NCBI GenBank assembly: GCA_019136545.1
Contig: JAGVUA010000065.1
Span: 1-64,000, forward strand
Reading direction: 5' to 3'
Length of the DNA: 64,000 bases
Origin: Betaproteobacteria bacterium
GTDB taxonomy: Bacteria; Pseudomonadota; Gammaproteobacteria; Burkholderiales; Rhodocyclaceae
Shown here: one piece after another, positions 10,759 through 18,695 of the stretch
How the letters are laid out: each line of letters starts with the position of its first letter
Numbering within the stretch: position 1 is the first letter of the stretch
The notes under the pieces: generated by a model
What the model was told of the DNA's origin: nothing
Databases searched by the model: none
What the model saw: the letters and a program-made list of their open reading frames with translations, nothing else
Translations under genes and position numbers: made by a program

Positions 10759-11580
10759 ATGCGCACAAACGGCGGAGGTCAAAGATGCCGGAACCACGAG
10801 AGTGAGGTTTTGACGCAGATCAAAAGCCTCTCCGAGCACGGCATCCATCAGAATGTCATACCGCTCAATATCTCCTCGCTGAAGGCCGCCTGCTCGCAGT
10901 GCAACCTCCGTGAACTGTGCCTGCCTTTCGGGCTCACCGAGAAGGAGATCGTCAAGCTGGACAAGATGGTCGCGTCCCGGCGGCGGCTCAAGCGCGGCCA
11001 GCATCTCTACCGCGCCGGTGCGCCTTTCGAAGCGATCTATGCCATCAAGACCGGGTTCTTCAAGACCGACGTGCTGCTCGAGGACGGTCGCGACCAGGTG
11101 ACCGGGTTCCAGATGGCCGGCGAGATCCTGGGCATGGACGGCATCAGCGCGGAAACCCACTCCTGCAACGCGGTCGCGCTCGAGGACAGCGAGGTCTGCA
11201 TCATCCCTTTCGGGCAGCTCGAAGGGCTGTCGCGGGAAATCGAGGCCTTGCAGCACCACTTCCACAAGGTGATGAGCCGGGAGATCGTCCGCGACCATGG
11301 CGTCATGATGCTGCTCGGCACCATGCGCGCCGAGGAGCGCCTGGCGGCGTTCCTGCTGAATCTGTCGCAGCGCTTTACCGCCAGGGGCTACTCACCCCAG
11401 GAATTCCATCTGCGCATGACGCGCGAGGAGATCGGCTCCTACCTCGGCCTCAAGCTGGAAACGGTCAGCCGCGCCTTTTCCCGTTTCCAGGAAGAGGGCT
11501 TCATCAGCGTGCAGCAGAAGCACATCCGCATTCTCGACATCGCACCGCTCAAGCAGTTGCTGGCGCACTCGCCGGCCTGA
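10759..11580 (+). CDS. fnr: FNR-type oxygen-sensing transcription regulator
   Basis: This global anaerobic regulator senses oxygen through a [4Fe-4S] cluster. Cysteines C45-X2-C48-X5-C54 (in ACSQCNLRELCLP) and the distal C146 (in SEVCIIPF) match E. coli FNR. The DNA-recognition helix LKLETVSRAFSRF keeps the E..SR residues for TTGAT. The 273 residues include a roughly 25-residue N-terminal excess over E. coli FNR, so the true start may lie later than ATG 10759, but no good in-frame start with a ribosome site is evident downstream. AGGA lies 11 bases before this ATG. It is divergent from hemN with only 21 bp between the start codons. Confidence 0.93.
   Translation: MRTNGGGQRCRNHESEVLTQIKSLSEHGIHQNVIPLNISSLKAACSQCNLRELCLPFGLTEKEIVKLDKMVASRRRLKRGQHLYRAGAPFEAIYAIKTGFFKTDVLLEDGRDQVTGFQMAGEILGMDGISAETHSCNAVALEDSEVCIIPFGQLEGLSREIEALQHHFHKVMSREIVRDHGVMMLLGTMRAEERLAAFLLNLSQRFTARGYSPQEFHLRMTREEIGSYLGLKLETVSRAFSRFQEEGFISVQQKHIRILDIAPLKQLLAHSPA
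10810..10823. promoter_or_regulatory. FNR-type box (TTGAC-N4-ATCAA) for hemN and possibly fnr
   Basis: The sequence TTGACGCAGATCAA differs from the FNR consensus TTGAT-N4-ATCAA by one base. Its centre is about 79 bases upstream of the hemN ATG. With the ATG chosen for fnr the box lies inside the fnr reading frame, so either fnr starts later or the site serves hemN and/or represses fnr. No strong -10 element is seen at the class-II distance on either strand. Confidence 0.7.
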
Positions 11581-11598
11581 CGGGGTCGACAGGCGCGC

Positions 11599-11994
11599 TC
11601 AGCGCCATCCGAGCCACAGCAAGCCGCCCGCCGGACTCCGGGTCAGGGCGACGGAAACGACGTAACCGAATACCGCCAGCGCGGCCAGCCAGGCCGCGAT
11701 CCTGACGCCCCGCGGCCGTCCCGGCCTGAGCGCAACCACGCCCAACAGGATGTAGGCGAGCAGGCCGACGATCTTGGCGGTCAGCCACGGCGCGACGAAC
11801 GGATACTGCCCGCTCATGGTTGCCAGGCCGATCGCCGCGGCGAGCAGTATCGTGTCGTTCAGGTGAGGGGCCCACTTCAACCACCGCCGGTTCATCACGG
11901 GCGAACCGGCAAAAGTCAGCCAGCCGCGCAGGAAGAAGCCCGTGATGCTGATGACGACACAGGTCACGTGCAGATACTTGATGGCCAGGTACAT
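11599..11994 (-). CDS. SirB2-family membrane protein
   Basis: This 131-residue protein has four hydrophobic helices and the family-typical N-terminus YLAIKYLHVTCVVISITGFF, followed by LRGWLTFAGS. SirB2 proteins are small inner-membrane proteins of unknown function; the name comes from an old link to Salmonella invasion-gene regulation and says little about this organism. It lies 12 bp downstream of nnrS on the same strand and converges with fnr. Conserved His residues (in LHV and PHLND) could bind heme, but that is speculation. A core copy of the dispersed motif lies inside at 11912. Confidence 0.8.
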   Translation of the reverse strand: MYLAIKYLHVTCVVISITGFFLRGWLTFAGSPVMNRRWLKWAPHLNDTILLAAAIGLATMSGQYPFVAPWLTAKIVGLLAYILLGVVALRPGRPRGVRIAAWLAALAVFGYVVSVALTRSPAGGLLWLGWR

Positions 11995-12006
11995 CGACAG
12001 GCGGAA

Positions 12007-13206
12007 CTAGCCGTGCAGTCCGTCGCCCGGCGCGCGCCAGTAGGCCGGTGCGTAATGCCAGGCCCAGGCTGCGAAGGCAAGCCACCAGACCAGCGCGGCC
12101 AGGGGATTGAGCAGCGGCTGCCACTCGGCGGCCAGCCGCAGCAAGGCGGCGGCCTGCATGGCCCAGAAGCAGCGCCACATGACGCGGTCGCCGACGATCG
12201 GCCTGCCGGAATGGCCCAGCGTGACGCGCGACGCCATGCCGATCAGCGTCGATGACGCAAAGCCGACAGTGATGGCATGGATCGGCGCCAAAGTCAGTCC
12301 CGGCAGCCCGCCGAGCAGCATCAGACTGTGCACTCCGAACAGGCCGAAACCGATACCCGCCCAGGCGAAGGCGACATGCAGCACGGCGAGAATCGTGGCG
12401 GCAAAGCTTTCCCGCAAACGCCAAAGCCAGGTCAGCCTGGCTGCGGCGAAAGCAGCCGGCAGATCGGCCAGCCAGGTCCAGGCCGGCAAGTCCAGCCAGG
12501 CGAGCACGCCATGCAACATGCTGCCGCCCAGCAACAGGTAGAGCGCCCAATCCGAGCGCGGCGGCTGGAACTTCGGTATCACGCCTTGCGAGAAGAACGG
12601 CAACATGCGATGGAGGACGATCAGAAACACGGGCAGCAGGTAGAACCACAGTCCCAGGGTTATGGCGAGCGGACCGAGGACGGGCGGGCCGCCCGCCGTC
12701 AGCGCGGCAAAGGCCAGCAGGCCGAGCAGCCCGGCGGTCTGCGCCGTGGCCATGCAGCCCATGTGCATGCGGTCGCCGTCGGTACGCATGAACAGCTTCC
12801 AGAGAAACACCGTCGCCACCGACCAGCCGCCCGCCGCGATCAACAAGCCCAGCGGCAGCAGCGCCGGCAGGATCAGACCCACATCGGCGATCAGCCAGCC
12901 GCCCGCCATCAACAACAGCGTCGGCCGGAACACGTCGGGTCCGGTATCGGGCTGTCGTTGCCATCTTGGGCCGGCCGTCAGGATGAAACCGAAAATGAAG
13001 AAGGCGAACATGCCGTACGCCAACCAGCCGGCATGGAACCATGAGGGCGGCAAGGGCGGCGCGAAAGTCAGTCCCAGCGAAACGCCGCCGTAACGCGCCA
13101 ACAGGTCGATGAACCATAGCGCCATGATCAACAAGCCCTGCGCCATGCCGGCGGCAAACATGCCCCGATGGGGCGCCGAGCAGAGGATTGGCCAGGTCAG
13201 CGTCAT
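12007..13206 (-). CDS. nnrS: NnrS-family heme/copper membrane protein
   Basis: The 399-residue product has about twelve hydrophobic segments and matches the NnrS family, inner-membrane proteins linked to denitrification and to protection from nitric oxide. Typical segments are GPRWQRQPD after the second helix, HRMLPFFSQGV near the middle and HAITVGFASSTLIGMASRVTLGHSGR toward the C-terminus (two adjacent parts of the same conserved region). The ATG at 13206 gives a short N-terminus before helix 1; an upstream open frame would overlap the regulator gene. It is divergent from the DNR-like gene, with 43 bp between starts, consistent with NO control. Two core copies of the dispersed motif lie inside. 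Confidence 0.88.
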   Translation of the reverse strand: MTLTWPILCSAPHRGMFAAGMAQGLLIMALWFIDLLARYGGVSLGLTFAPPLPPSWFHAGWLAYGMFAFFIFGFILTAGPRWQRQPDTGPDVFRPTLLLMAGGWLIADVGLILPALLPLGLLIAAGGWSVATVFLWKLFMRTDGDRMHMGCMATAQTAGLLGLLAFAALTAGGPPVLGPLAITLGLWFYLLPVFLIVLHRMLPFFSQGVIPKFQPPRSDWALYLLLGGSMLHGVLAWLDLPAWTWLADLPAAFAAARLTWLWRLRESFAATILAVLHVAFAWAGIGFGLFGVHSLMLLGGLPGLTLAPIHAITVGFASSTLIGMASRVTLGHSGRPIVGDRVMWRCFWAMQAAALLRLAAEWQPLLNPLAALVWWLAFAAWAWHYAPAYWRAPGDGLHG

Positions 13207-13249
13207 GGATTCAGTGCTCCGACAACTCGGCAAAACCGTGATATGTTCC

Positions 13250-13966
13250 ATGACCATGGCCAGCAACGGAACCACGCACAAGCACGAACTCGACATCCCC
13301 TCGCTGCTCAGCAGGATGCCGTTGTTCTCCGCCCTGACGCCCGGTCAACTCGCGCCGATCACGGCGGCGACGCGGGAAAAACGATTGACCAAAGGCGAAA
13401 TGCTGTTTCAGAAGGGCGACATGCCCAAGGGCTTCTTCATCATCGTCTTTGGCCAGGTGAAGCTCGCCTTCCCGTCCTCCCAGGGCAACGAGAAAGTCGT
13501 GGAGATCATCGGCCCCCGCCAAAGCTTCGGCGAGGCGGTGGTGTTCATGGAGAAGCCCTACCCGGTGTTCGCCGAGGCGCTGTCCGACACCTTGCTGCTC
13601 CACATTTCCAAGGAAGCCGTGCTCCGGTTGCTGGAAACCGATGTCACCTTCGCCCGCGCCATGCTGGCCGGACTGGCGATGCGCCTGCATTCGCTGATCG
13701 GCGATGTCGAATCCTATTCGCTGCGCTCGAGCGCCCAGCGGGTGATCGGCTATCTGCTGCAACATTGCCCTCACGACGGCGAGTGCGAGGAAAGACTCGA
13801 GTTCACGCTGCCCACCTCCAAGCAGGTCATCGCTTCCCGACTCAATTTGACGCCGGAAACGCTGTCGCGCATTTTCCACGATCTTGCCGAAGGCGGCCTC
13901 ATCGAGGTACATGGCCGGCAGATCATGGTGCCGGATTTGGCGCGGCTGCGCGCATACGATCTCTGA
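13250..13966 (+). CDS. CRP/FNR-family regulator, DNR/NNR-like
   Basis: This 238-residue regulator has an N-terminal sensory beta barrel and a C-terminal winged helix. It lacks the N-terminal cysteine set of FNR, and its recognition helix LNLTPETLSRIFHDL keeps E..SR, so it should bind FNR-like boxes. These are features of DNR/NNR regulators, which sense nitric oxide through heme. Its position divergent from nnrS supports that role. ATG 13250 is chosen, with ATG 13256 as an alternative; the frame open from 13109 would overlap nnrS. The end overlaps the convergent membrane-protein gene by 44 bp. Confidence 0.85.
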   Translation: MTMASNGTTHKHELDIPSLLSRMPLFSALTPGQLAPITAATREKRLTKGEMLFQKGDMPKGFFIIVFGQVKLAFPSSQGNEKVVEIIGPRQSFGEAVVFMEKPYPVFAEALSDTLLLHISKEAVLRLLETDVTFARAMLAGLAMRLHSLIGDVESYSLRSSAQRVIGYLLQHCPHDGECEERLEFTLPTSKQVIASRLNLTPETLSRIFHDLAEGGLIEVHGRQIMVPDLARLRAYDL

Positions 13967-15224
13967 AGTCCCGGTAGAACCGGGCCGCCTGGATCAGGTT
14001 CCACCCGAGCATCGCGCAGGAAACCGCGAAAACGCCGCCGGCGATGCGCACCAGTTCCGGCATGATCGCTCCCCCAAGCAAGAGAATGACCGCGGCGAAA
14101 TGGACGCGCATCTGCGCCACCATGGCCCGCTCGGCAATCATCTCCTTCATGTTGGGCGGCAGCATGCCCAGCCCCATCAGACGCTGCAGATGCAGCCAGT
14201 TGAGGAAAGGCACGATCTTGTAGAGCATGCCGTTGATGGCCGATACGAATCCTCCCGGCAATGCGAGGACGCCCAGCCAGTAGGGCGCGCGGGGATGCTC
14301 GGCCAGGTCGGGAAACAGCGCCATCACCACGGCCGACACCAGCAGGCCGATCATGCACAACATGGCGCCCCGGAAGAACAGCAGCGTGGGGTCGGTCACC
14401 CGGCGGCGGCGGCGCTGCTGCAACCAGAGCGTGACGCCGGCAAAGCCGGCGGCCACCGCCAATCCTGCCAGCAAGACTCCCTGCTCCCACGCGGGACTGT
14501 CGCCACCGATCTGCGCCGACCACAGCAACAGGATCACCAGCAGGGTCGGCGCCAACCATCGAGCCAGCCCCACCGGATAAGCCGGCGTAAGCTGAAACAT
14601 CGGCACGACGTAGTACGAGACGCCGGCCAGCAGCAGCAGCGCCCAGCCGCCAAGGCCCCAGGCGGCGTGAACGTTGGCCAGCTCGAGCAAGGGCCATGCG
14701 GCTTCGCCGGCAAGTCCCTCCGCCAGCGTGACGCCCAGCAGCGCGGTCACCGCCAGCCCGACAATGGCGATGCGCATGGACAGCATGGTCGCGCCCCGCG
14801 CCGGCGTCCGCAGCAAGGCGGTGCCGGCGACCACCACGAAGAATCCGATGGCCGCAAGCAAGATCGATCCCGCCAGACGAAACAGCCAGCCCTGCTGCGA
14901 CAAGAAGGCGGCGACCAGCGCGCTTGCGCCAATCACGAGAGCCGGATGGATGATGTTGGCGACCAGGCGGGGGCGCCAGACATTGCCGCCGGCCGCGACG
15001 GGGACGAATTGCATGACCGCGCCGGTCATGGCCTGGAGCATGAAACCCACGGCAAGCAGGTGCGTCAGGGCCAGGGCGCCGCCAACCCAGCGCGACGCCA
15101 CGGCTGACTCTCCCAGCCAGGCGAGCAATATGCCGGCAACGACGCCGAACAAGGGCGCAGTGAGGAAGAATCGATACGGCACCGAGATGGGCGGCGCCTG
15201 CTCGAAGGACAGATTCGGGTGCAT
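13923..15224 (-). CDS. Polytopic membrane protein resembling heme-copper oxidase subunit I
   Basis: The 433-residue protein is almost entirely hydrophobic helices (about twelve). Two similar His-containing units occur: ALTHLLAVGFMLQAMTG followed by a VP turn, and NVHAAWGLGGWALLLLAGV followed by YYVVP. A further conserved-looking stretch is YKIVPFLNWLHLQRL. The spacing recalls NorB/CcoN helices that carry heme ligands, but I do not see the full catalytic set, so it is probably a degenerate relative and not an oxidase. It is the last gene of a run of minus-strand genes including DUF2249 and hemerythrin (21 bp upstream), next to DNR and nnrS. A role in NO or heme handling is plausible but unproven. 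Confidence 0.75.
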   Translation of the reverse strand: MHPNLSFEQAPPISVPYRFFLTAPLFGVVAGILLAWLGESAVASRWVGGALALTHLLAVGFMLQAMTGAVMQFVPVAAGGNVWRPRLVANIIHPALVIGASALVAAFLSQQGWLFRLAGSILLAAIGFFVVVAGTALLRTPARGATMLSMRIAIVGLAVTALLGVTLAEGLAGEAAWPLLELANVHAAWGLGGWALLLLAGVSYYVVPMFQLTPAYPVGLARWLAPTLLVILLLWSAQIGGDSPAWEQGVLLAGLAVAAGFAGVTLWLQQRRRRRVTDPTLLFFRGAMLCMIGLLVSAVVMALFPDLAEHPRAPYWLGVLALPGGFVSAINGMLYKIVPFLNWLHLQRLMGLGMLPPNMKEMIAERAMVAQMRVHFAAVILLLGGAIMPELVRIAGGVFAVSCAMLGWNLIQAARFYRDFRDRMRAAAPNPAP

Positions 15225-15245
15225 GGGGCGAGCGGGTCCCGACCC

Positions 15246-15461
15246 TCAGGCCTTGCGAATACGGATTTCGTGGGTACCGTCGTCCTGGACCGTTTCGGTC
15301 CAGCGATAGCCATTGCGCCGCAGAATGTCGAACAACGGATGCGGCTGGCAATAAAGCAGCATGGTCAGTTCTTCATCGTCCGGCAAGGTGTCGAGCGCCA
15401 TCAGCGCGAGTTCCAGCGGCTCGGGCGGTTGCAGTTCGCGACCGTCGATCACCCGCGGCAC
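15246..15461 (-). CDS. DUF2249 domain protein
   Basis: This small 71-residue protein starts at GTG 15461, which has GGAGG four bases upstream and overlaps the end of the hemerythrin gene. Another GTG at 15452 overlaps the hemerythrin stop as GTGA. The body contains VIDGRELQPPEPLELALMAL and later LLYCQPHPLF, as in DUF2249 proteins, which have a TusA-like fold. DUF2249 genes are repeatedly found near nitrite and nitric-oxide metabolism genes and hemerythrins. The function is unknown; the conserved Cys (in LLYCQPHPLF) could carry sulfur or bind metal. Coupling to hemerythrin suggests a shared job. Confidence 0.8.
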   Translation of the reverse strand: MPRVIDGRELQPPEPLELALMALDTLPDDEELTMLLYCQPHPLFDILRRNGYRWTETVQDDGTHEIRIRKA

Positions 15462-15916
15462 GCCGCCTCCACCCTTTCCCGCAAAGGCTCGACCAAAGAC
15501 AGCGCCTGGCCCGAAAGCGACTGCTCGCACATCGGATAGAGAATGTTCTCTTCCTTCATGTTGTGCTGCTGCATGAGCACCAGCAGGGTTTCGGCCGAAC
15601 CCGAGAACTGGTCGAGATTCTGCTGCGTCGCCGCCTGCTCCATTTGCCCAAGCAGATCGCGCATCTGGGCATGCTCGAAGCGCATGACCTGCGAGGGGCC
15701 GGCCACCATGCCAGAGGCATTTTCGAAGGCGGGAAACAGCACCTGCTCCTCGGTTGCGAAATGCGCCTCTAACTCGCCCCGGAATTGCCGAAAAGACTCC
15801 AGGCATTGCGGCCAGCGCTTCTTGTGGGCCGCCTCCTCTGCTGCCGCGAAAAGATCGTCACAATGTTTGTGGTGGTCGTGCAGAGGCTGTGTCAGGCTGG
15901 TCATGTTGCTGGACAT
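15449..15916 (-). CDS. Hemerythrin-domain protein
   Basis: The 155-residue protein is a four-helix hemerythrin with the di-iron ligand pattern: HDHH near residues 13-16, HFATEE near 54, FEHAQM near 80 and HNMKEE near 117. Such stand-alone hemerythrins bind oxygen or nitric oxide, or help repair iron-sulfur clusters (compare YtfE/Ric). An FNR/DNR-type box at 15967-15980 followed by a GACAAT -10-like hexamer places it under low-oxygen or NO control. It lies between the ODP-type gene and DUF2249, overlapping the latter. Confidence 0.88.
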   Translation of the reverse strand: MSSNMTSLTQPLHDHHKHCDDLFAAAEEAAHKKRWPQCLESFRQFRGELEAHFATEEQVLFPAFENASGMVAGPSQVMRFEHAQMRDLLGQMEQAATQQNLDQFSGSAETLLVLMQQHNMKEENILYPMCEQSLSGQALSLVEPLRERVEAACRG

Positions 15917-15966
15917 CCATCGGTTGGTCAGGCGGCAATTGTCCGGCGCCCAGCTCCGATCAAGCC

Positions 15967-15980
15967 TTGATACGTGTCAA
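15967..15980. promoter_or_regulatory. FNR/DNR-type box upstream of hemerythrin
   Basis: TTGATACGTGTCAA is a near-palindrome with half-sites TTGAT and GTCAA. On the minus strand a GACAAT hexamer (15938-15943) is centred 33 bases downstream of the box centre, close to the class-II FNR promoter spacing, and would start RNA about 16 bases before the hemerythrin ATG. The box overlaps the stop codon of the upstream ODP-type gene. Confidence 0.75.
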
Positions 15981-16717
15981 GATTTGACGGCGCCCACGTC
16001 GAGTTGCGCGAACCAATCGATGAACCGGCGCACGTCGTCGCCGCGATAAATGGCGCCATGCTGAGGGCAGAGCATGTCGACGTCCATGTCGGCAACGCGC
16101 GCGCACCAGTCGCGCTTGGCGCGTTCCGATCCCATCCAGCGCCGATGGAAGGCCTCGGCGTGCGCGATGTGGCGGTCGAAATTCTCGACGAACAAGCCGC
16201 TTTCACCCGGCGGCAACAGCGCGGCGCCAATGTCGCCCGAGAACAGGATCCTGGCCTTCGGATCGTACAGATTCAAGTTGCCCGAGGAATGCAGATAGTG
16301 CGCCGGCACCGCCCGCAGGCGCTCGCGGCCCACCGGAATGTCCATGCCGGGATCGGGTATCGGAATGAAGGTTTCGTCGGTGCCGCCGAAGTGGGGAACG
16401 AATCCGGTCCAAAGCCAGCTGATGTAGCACTTGATGTCCGGATTGAACTCCATCCACATCGACAACGATGAGATGATGTCCGGATCCTGGTGCGATGCAA
16501 AAATCTTGCTGATGCGGCGCGGATCGTACTCGGCGCACAACGCGGAGAACACTGAGGGGAAGATCTCGCTGCCGCCCGGGTCGAGCAGGATGGCTTCGTC
16601 GCCGATGCTGACGAGATACTCGTTCGTGTCGATCAGGTAGCCGGGCCGGTCCGGATCGCGCACAATCGCCAGCCAGCGGTGGTCGCCGTTTTCGTAGATC
16701 ACTTGGGCCGTTTTCAT
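15977..16717 (-). CDS. MBL-fold di-iron protein (ODP-type, oxygen-binding)
   Basis: The 246-residue protein has a metallo-beta-lactamase fold of the kind found in flavodiiron proteins and in the ODP oxygen sensors. Likely metal ligands are H76-x-D78-x-D80 (in SHQDPDI), H143 (in AHYLHSSGN), D162 (in FSGDIG) and H220 (in CPQHG), the flavodiiron order with Asp in place of the usual Glu. There is no flavodoxin domain, so it is not a complete NO reductase. GGGAGG precedes the ATG. The neighbouring MCP-like gene is notable because ODP in Treponema acts as an oxygen sensor in chemotaxis. Confidence 0.8.
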   Translation of the reverse strand: MKTAQVIYENGDHRWLAIVRDPDRPGYLIDTNEYLVSIGDEAILLDPGGSEIFPSVFSALCAEYDPRRISKIFASHQDPDIISSLSMWMEFNPDIKCYISWLWTGFVPHFGGTDETFIPIPDPGMDIPVGRERLRAVPAHYLHSSGNLNLYDPKARILFSGDIGAALLPPGESGLFVENFDRHIAHAEAFHRRWMGSERAKRDWCARVADMDVDMLCPQHGAIYRGDDVRRFIDWFAQLDVGAVKS

Positions 16718-16729
16718 CTGGAAGCCTCC

Positions 16730-17329
16730 CTAGTCTTGATGTCGCGACAATTGCTCGAGCGAACGGTGTATCTCGGCGATCGTGCGCTCGAAGTCACTCG
16801 ATACCTGCATCAGTGCCGCTGAAAAACTTCCGCCGTATGCCGCCTCGATTTTTGCCGAGCGCGCCAGCACGCTGCCCAGTTCGACCAATTGCGCCGTATC
16901 GGCGATGGTCTGGCCCAGGCGGCGATTCTGAGTCGCGATCGCCTCCTCGTGCAATACAAAGGAAGTGGTCTGCCGATTGCGCAGATACCGATCGATGATC
17001 GCGCGCGCCTGGCCGCTCACTTCGCTACGCATGCGCTCGACCAGGCGGTTGAGCCGCTCGGTCTTGACGAGGGCGGTCACCGACGCGACGCTGCCGTGCG
17101 TCATTTGCCTGAGAACCTCCATCTGCTGCTGAAGATCCGTGGCAAAGCGGCGCAACTCGTTGGACAGGACGCTGAAGCCCAGCGCCGCCTGCCCCGCCCG
17201 CTTGGCCAGGAAAATGGCATTCATCGCCATCAGATTGATCTTGAACGCCGTGGCGACAACGCTCTTGATCTCCTCGTTGATGCGCACGATGCGGCGCAAC
17301 TCGCCGCCGGTGACTGCTGCCTGGCTCAC
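16730..17329 (-). CDS. Soluble MCP-like signalling protein
   Basis: The 199-residue protein has no membrane helix, no HAMP domain and no recognisable ligand-binding domain. Residues about 28-66 (AFKINLMAMNAIFLAKRAGQ then AALGFSVLSNELRRFATDL) resemble the hairpin tip of methyl-accepting chemotaxis receptors, where the CheA/CheW contact region lies. The rest is predicted long helices with repeated heptads. It starts at GTG 17329, overlapping the NMO-like stop by four bases, and is followed by the ODP-type gene after 12 bp. It may be a partner of a sensory protein rather than a full receptor. The tip is divergent from classic EAARAGE sequences, so kinase coupling is uncertain. Confidence 0.65.
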   Translation of the reverse strand: MSQAAVTGGELRRIVRINEEIKSVVATAFKINLMAMNAIFLAKRAGQAALGFSVLSNELRRFATDLQQQMEVLRQMTHGSVASVTALVKTERLNRLVERMRSEVSGQARAIIDRYLRNRQTTSFVLHEEAIATQNRRLGQTIADTAQLVELGSVLARSAKIEAAYGGSFSAALMQVSSDFERTIAEIHRSLEQLSRHQD

Positions 17330-18588
17330 GATTCGGCACCTCCTCTCGGTGGCAGGTCGATCGCGCCACCTTTGCTGAACTGATAGTCCCGGAAGACATG
17401 TTCGGCCGACAATATCTGGTAACCGCCGTCATCCAGGCAATGCGTGGTGTCCTTGAGGCGATACGTGTAATGCCCGCAGGTCCAGCACTCGAAATTGCGC
17501 ATGTGCGTACACAAACAGGTCTTGTCCCTCACGGAAACCTTCTTGGCGCCGGGATGCGCCCCGATCTCGCGATTGTAGGCTTCGATATAGGCACAGCGGC
17601 CATTGGCATCGAGCAGGTAACCGAATGCCTCGCAATTGGGGCGCACGCCATCGCCGATAGCCGGACTGCGCTTGAGCATCCGCATCGGGTATCCCGTCGG
17701 CGAAATATTGTTGACCTCGATGTCCTGTTCGCCGGCCCGGAAGTATTCCTGCTGAACGACTTCGGGCAGGCCGCATTCATGGGTGACGGTAAAGCGGGTC
17801 GCAACCTGGACCGCGGCGGCACCGCGCTCGAGAAAAGCCACGGCGTCGCCCCCGGTGAAGATTCCCCCCGCCGGAATCAAAGGGATATCGAGCTTTTCCG
17901 ACACCAGCCATGCGCGAATCTCCGCCACGATGGCGGCGAGATCGTATCGCGCCCAGTCCATGCCGAAGCCAAGATGGCCGCCCGCCAGCGGACCTTCGAC
18001 GACCACGTAATCGGGCAGACGGCCCAGGCGGGCGTTCTTGCGCAGGAAGAGTTGCAGGGCGCGCAGCGACGAAACGATGATGCCCAGATAGGCGTGCCGG
18101 AAACGCGGATGATCCTCGATCAGCCCAAAGGAACCCAAATGCAGACCCGCCGCCAGCGTAATGCCGTCGACGCCGGCATCGAGCGCCGCCGACAGACGCA
18201 CGCGCAGCGTCTCCTTCGGCGCATTCATCGTCAGCTTTTCCATGCAGTTGATGAAGACCATGCCGTCGCCGCGCTTTTCTTCCATGGTGCGGCCCACATG
18301 CAAGCGCGTCGCCTCGGCAAGATGACCGAGGTCGAAACGGACATCGGACTTGTCGGCGTTCGCCACGTTGTACTTGTAGAGCTTCAGCTTGTCCTTGACG
18401 AAGCGAGTCCTGAAGCGCCGATCGGAAACCGTGGGCACCATCGCGTCGGAGATGTGCCCGATTCCGCCGAGACGCGCCGCCTCCAGCGCCAGCTCGGCTG
18501 TCGATATGTCCACTCCCATGCCACCGATCACGATGGGCACCAGTTCCCGGCCACCCAATCGAAAGCGGAAGTCATCGACACATTTCAT
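17326..18588 (-). CDS. NMO-like flavin-dependent oxidoreductase with cysteine-rich tail
   Basis: The 420-residue product from ATG 18588 has the TIM-barrel pattern of nitronate monooxygenase/2-nitropropane dioxygenase flavoproteins: PIVIGGMGVDIS at the N-terminus, VEGPLAGGHLG in the middle and IPAGGIFTGGDA followed by GAAAVQVATRF at the phosphate-binding end. Beyond the barrel is a C-terminal part with CLCTHMRNFECWTCGHYTYR and a further Cys, a spacing (CxC, CxxC) suggesting a metal or iron-sulfur site not found in ordinary NMOs. The first gene in a coupled run with the MCP-like and ODP-type genes. The substrate is unknown. Confidence 0.75.
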   Translation of the reverse strand: MKCVDDFRFRLGGRELVPIVIGGMGVDISTAELALEAARLGGIGHISDAMVPTVSDRRFRTRFVKDKLKLYKYNVANADKSDVRFDLGHLAEATRLHVGRTMEEKRGDGMVFINCMEKLTMNAPKETLRVRLSAALDAGVDGITLAAGLHLGSFGLIEDHPRFRHAYLGIIVSSLRALQLFLRKNARLGRLPDYVVVEGPLAGGHLGFGMDWARYDLAAIVAEIRAWLVSEKLDIPLIPAGGIFTGGDAVAFLERGAAAVQVATRFTVTHECGLPEVVQQEYFRAGEQDIEVNNISPTGYPMRMLKRSPAIGDGVRPNCEAFGYLLDANGRCAYIEAYNREIGAHPGAKKVSVRDKTCLCTHMRNFECWTCGHYTYRLKDTTHCLDDGGYQILSAEHVFRDYQFSKGGAIDLPPRGGAES

Positions 18589-18695
18589 TATCTTTGTCCC
18601 TGCCCCGCCGCCACCGGGACCGCCGGCATCATTGGAAGCAAATGTGCTAATGATATCCGATACGGCAACCGGCAAAGGGCCATGCCGGCAATGCG

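Noticed and set aside
9343..11298. Extended hemN frame beginning at 11298.
   Set aside because: The extra 187 residues overlap fnr on the opposite strand and have no homology; the conserved HemN start is at 10737.
15101..15115. Another exact copy of the dispersed motif.
   Set aside because: The site reads GGCTGACTC and differs in the core, so it is not counted among the 15 core matches.
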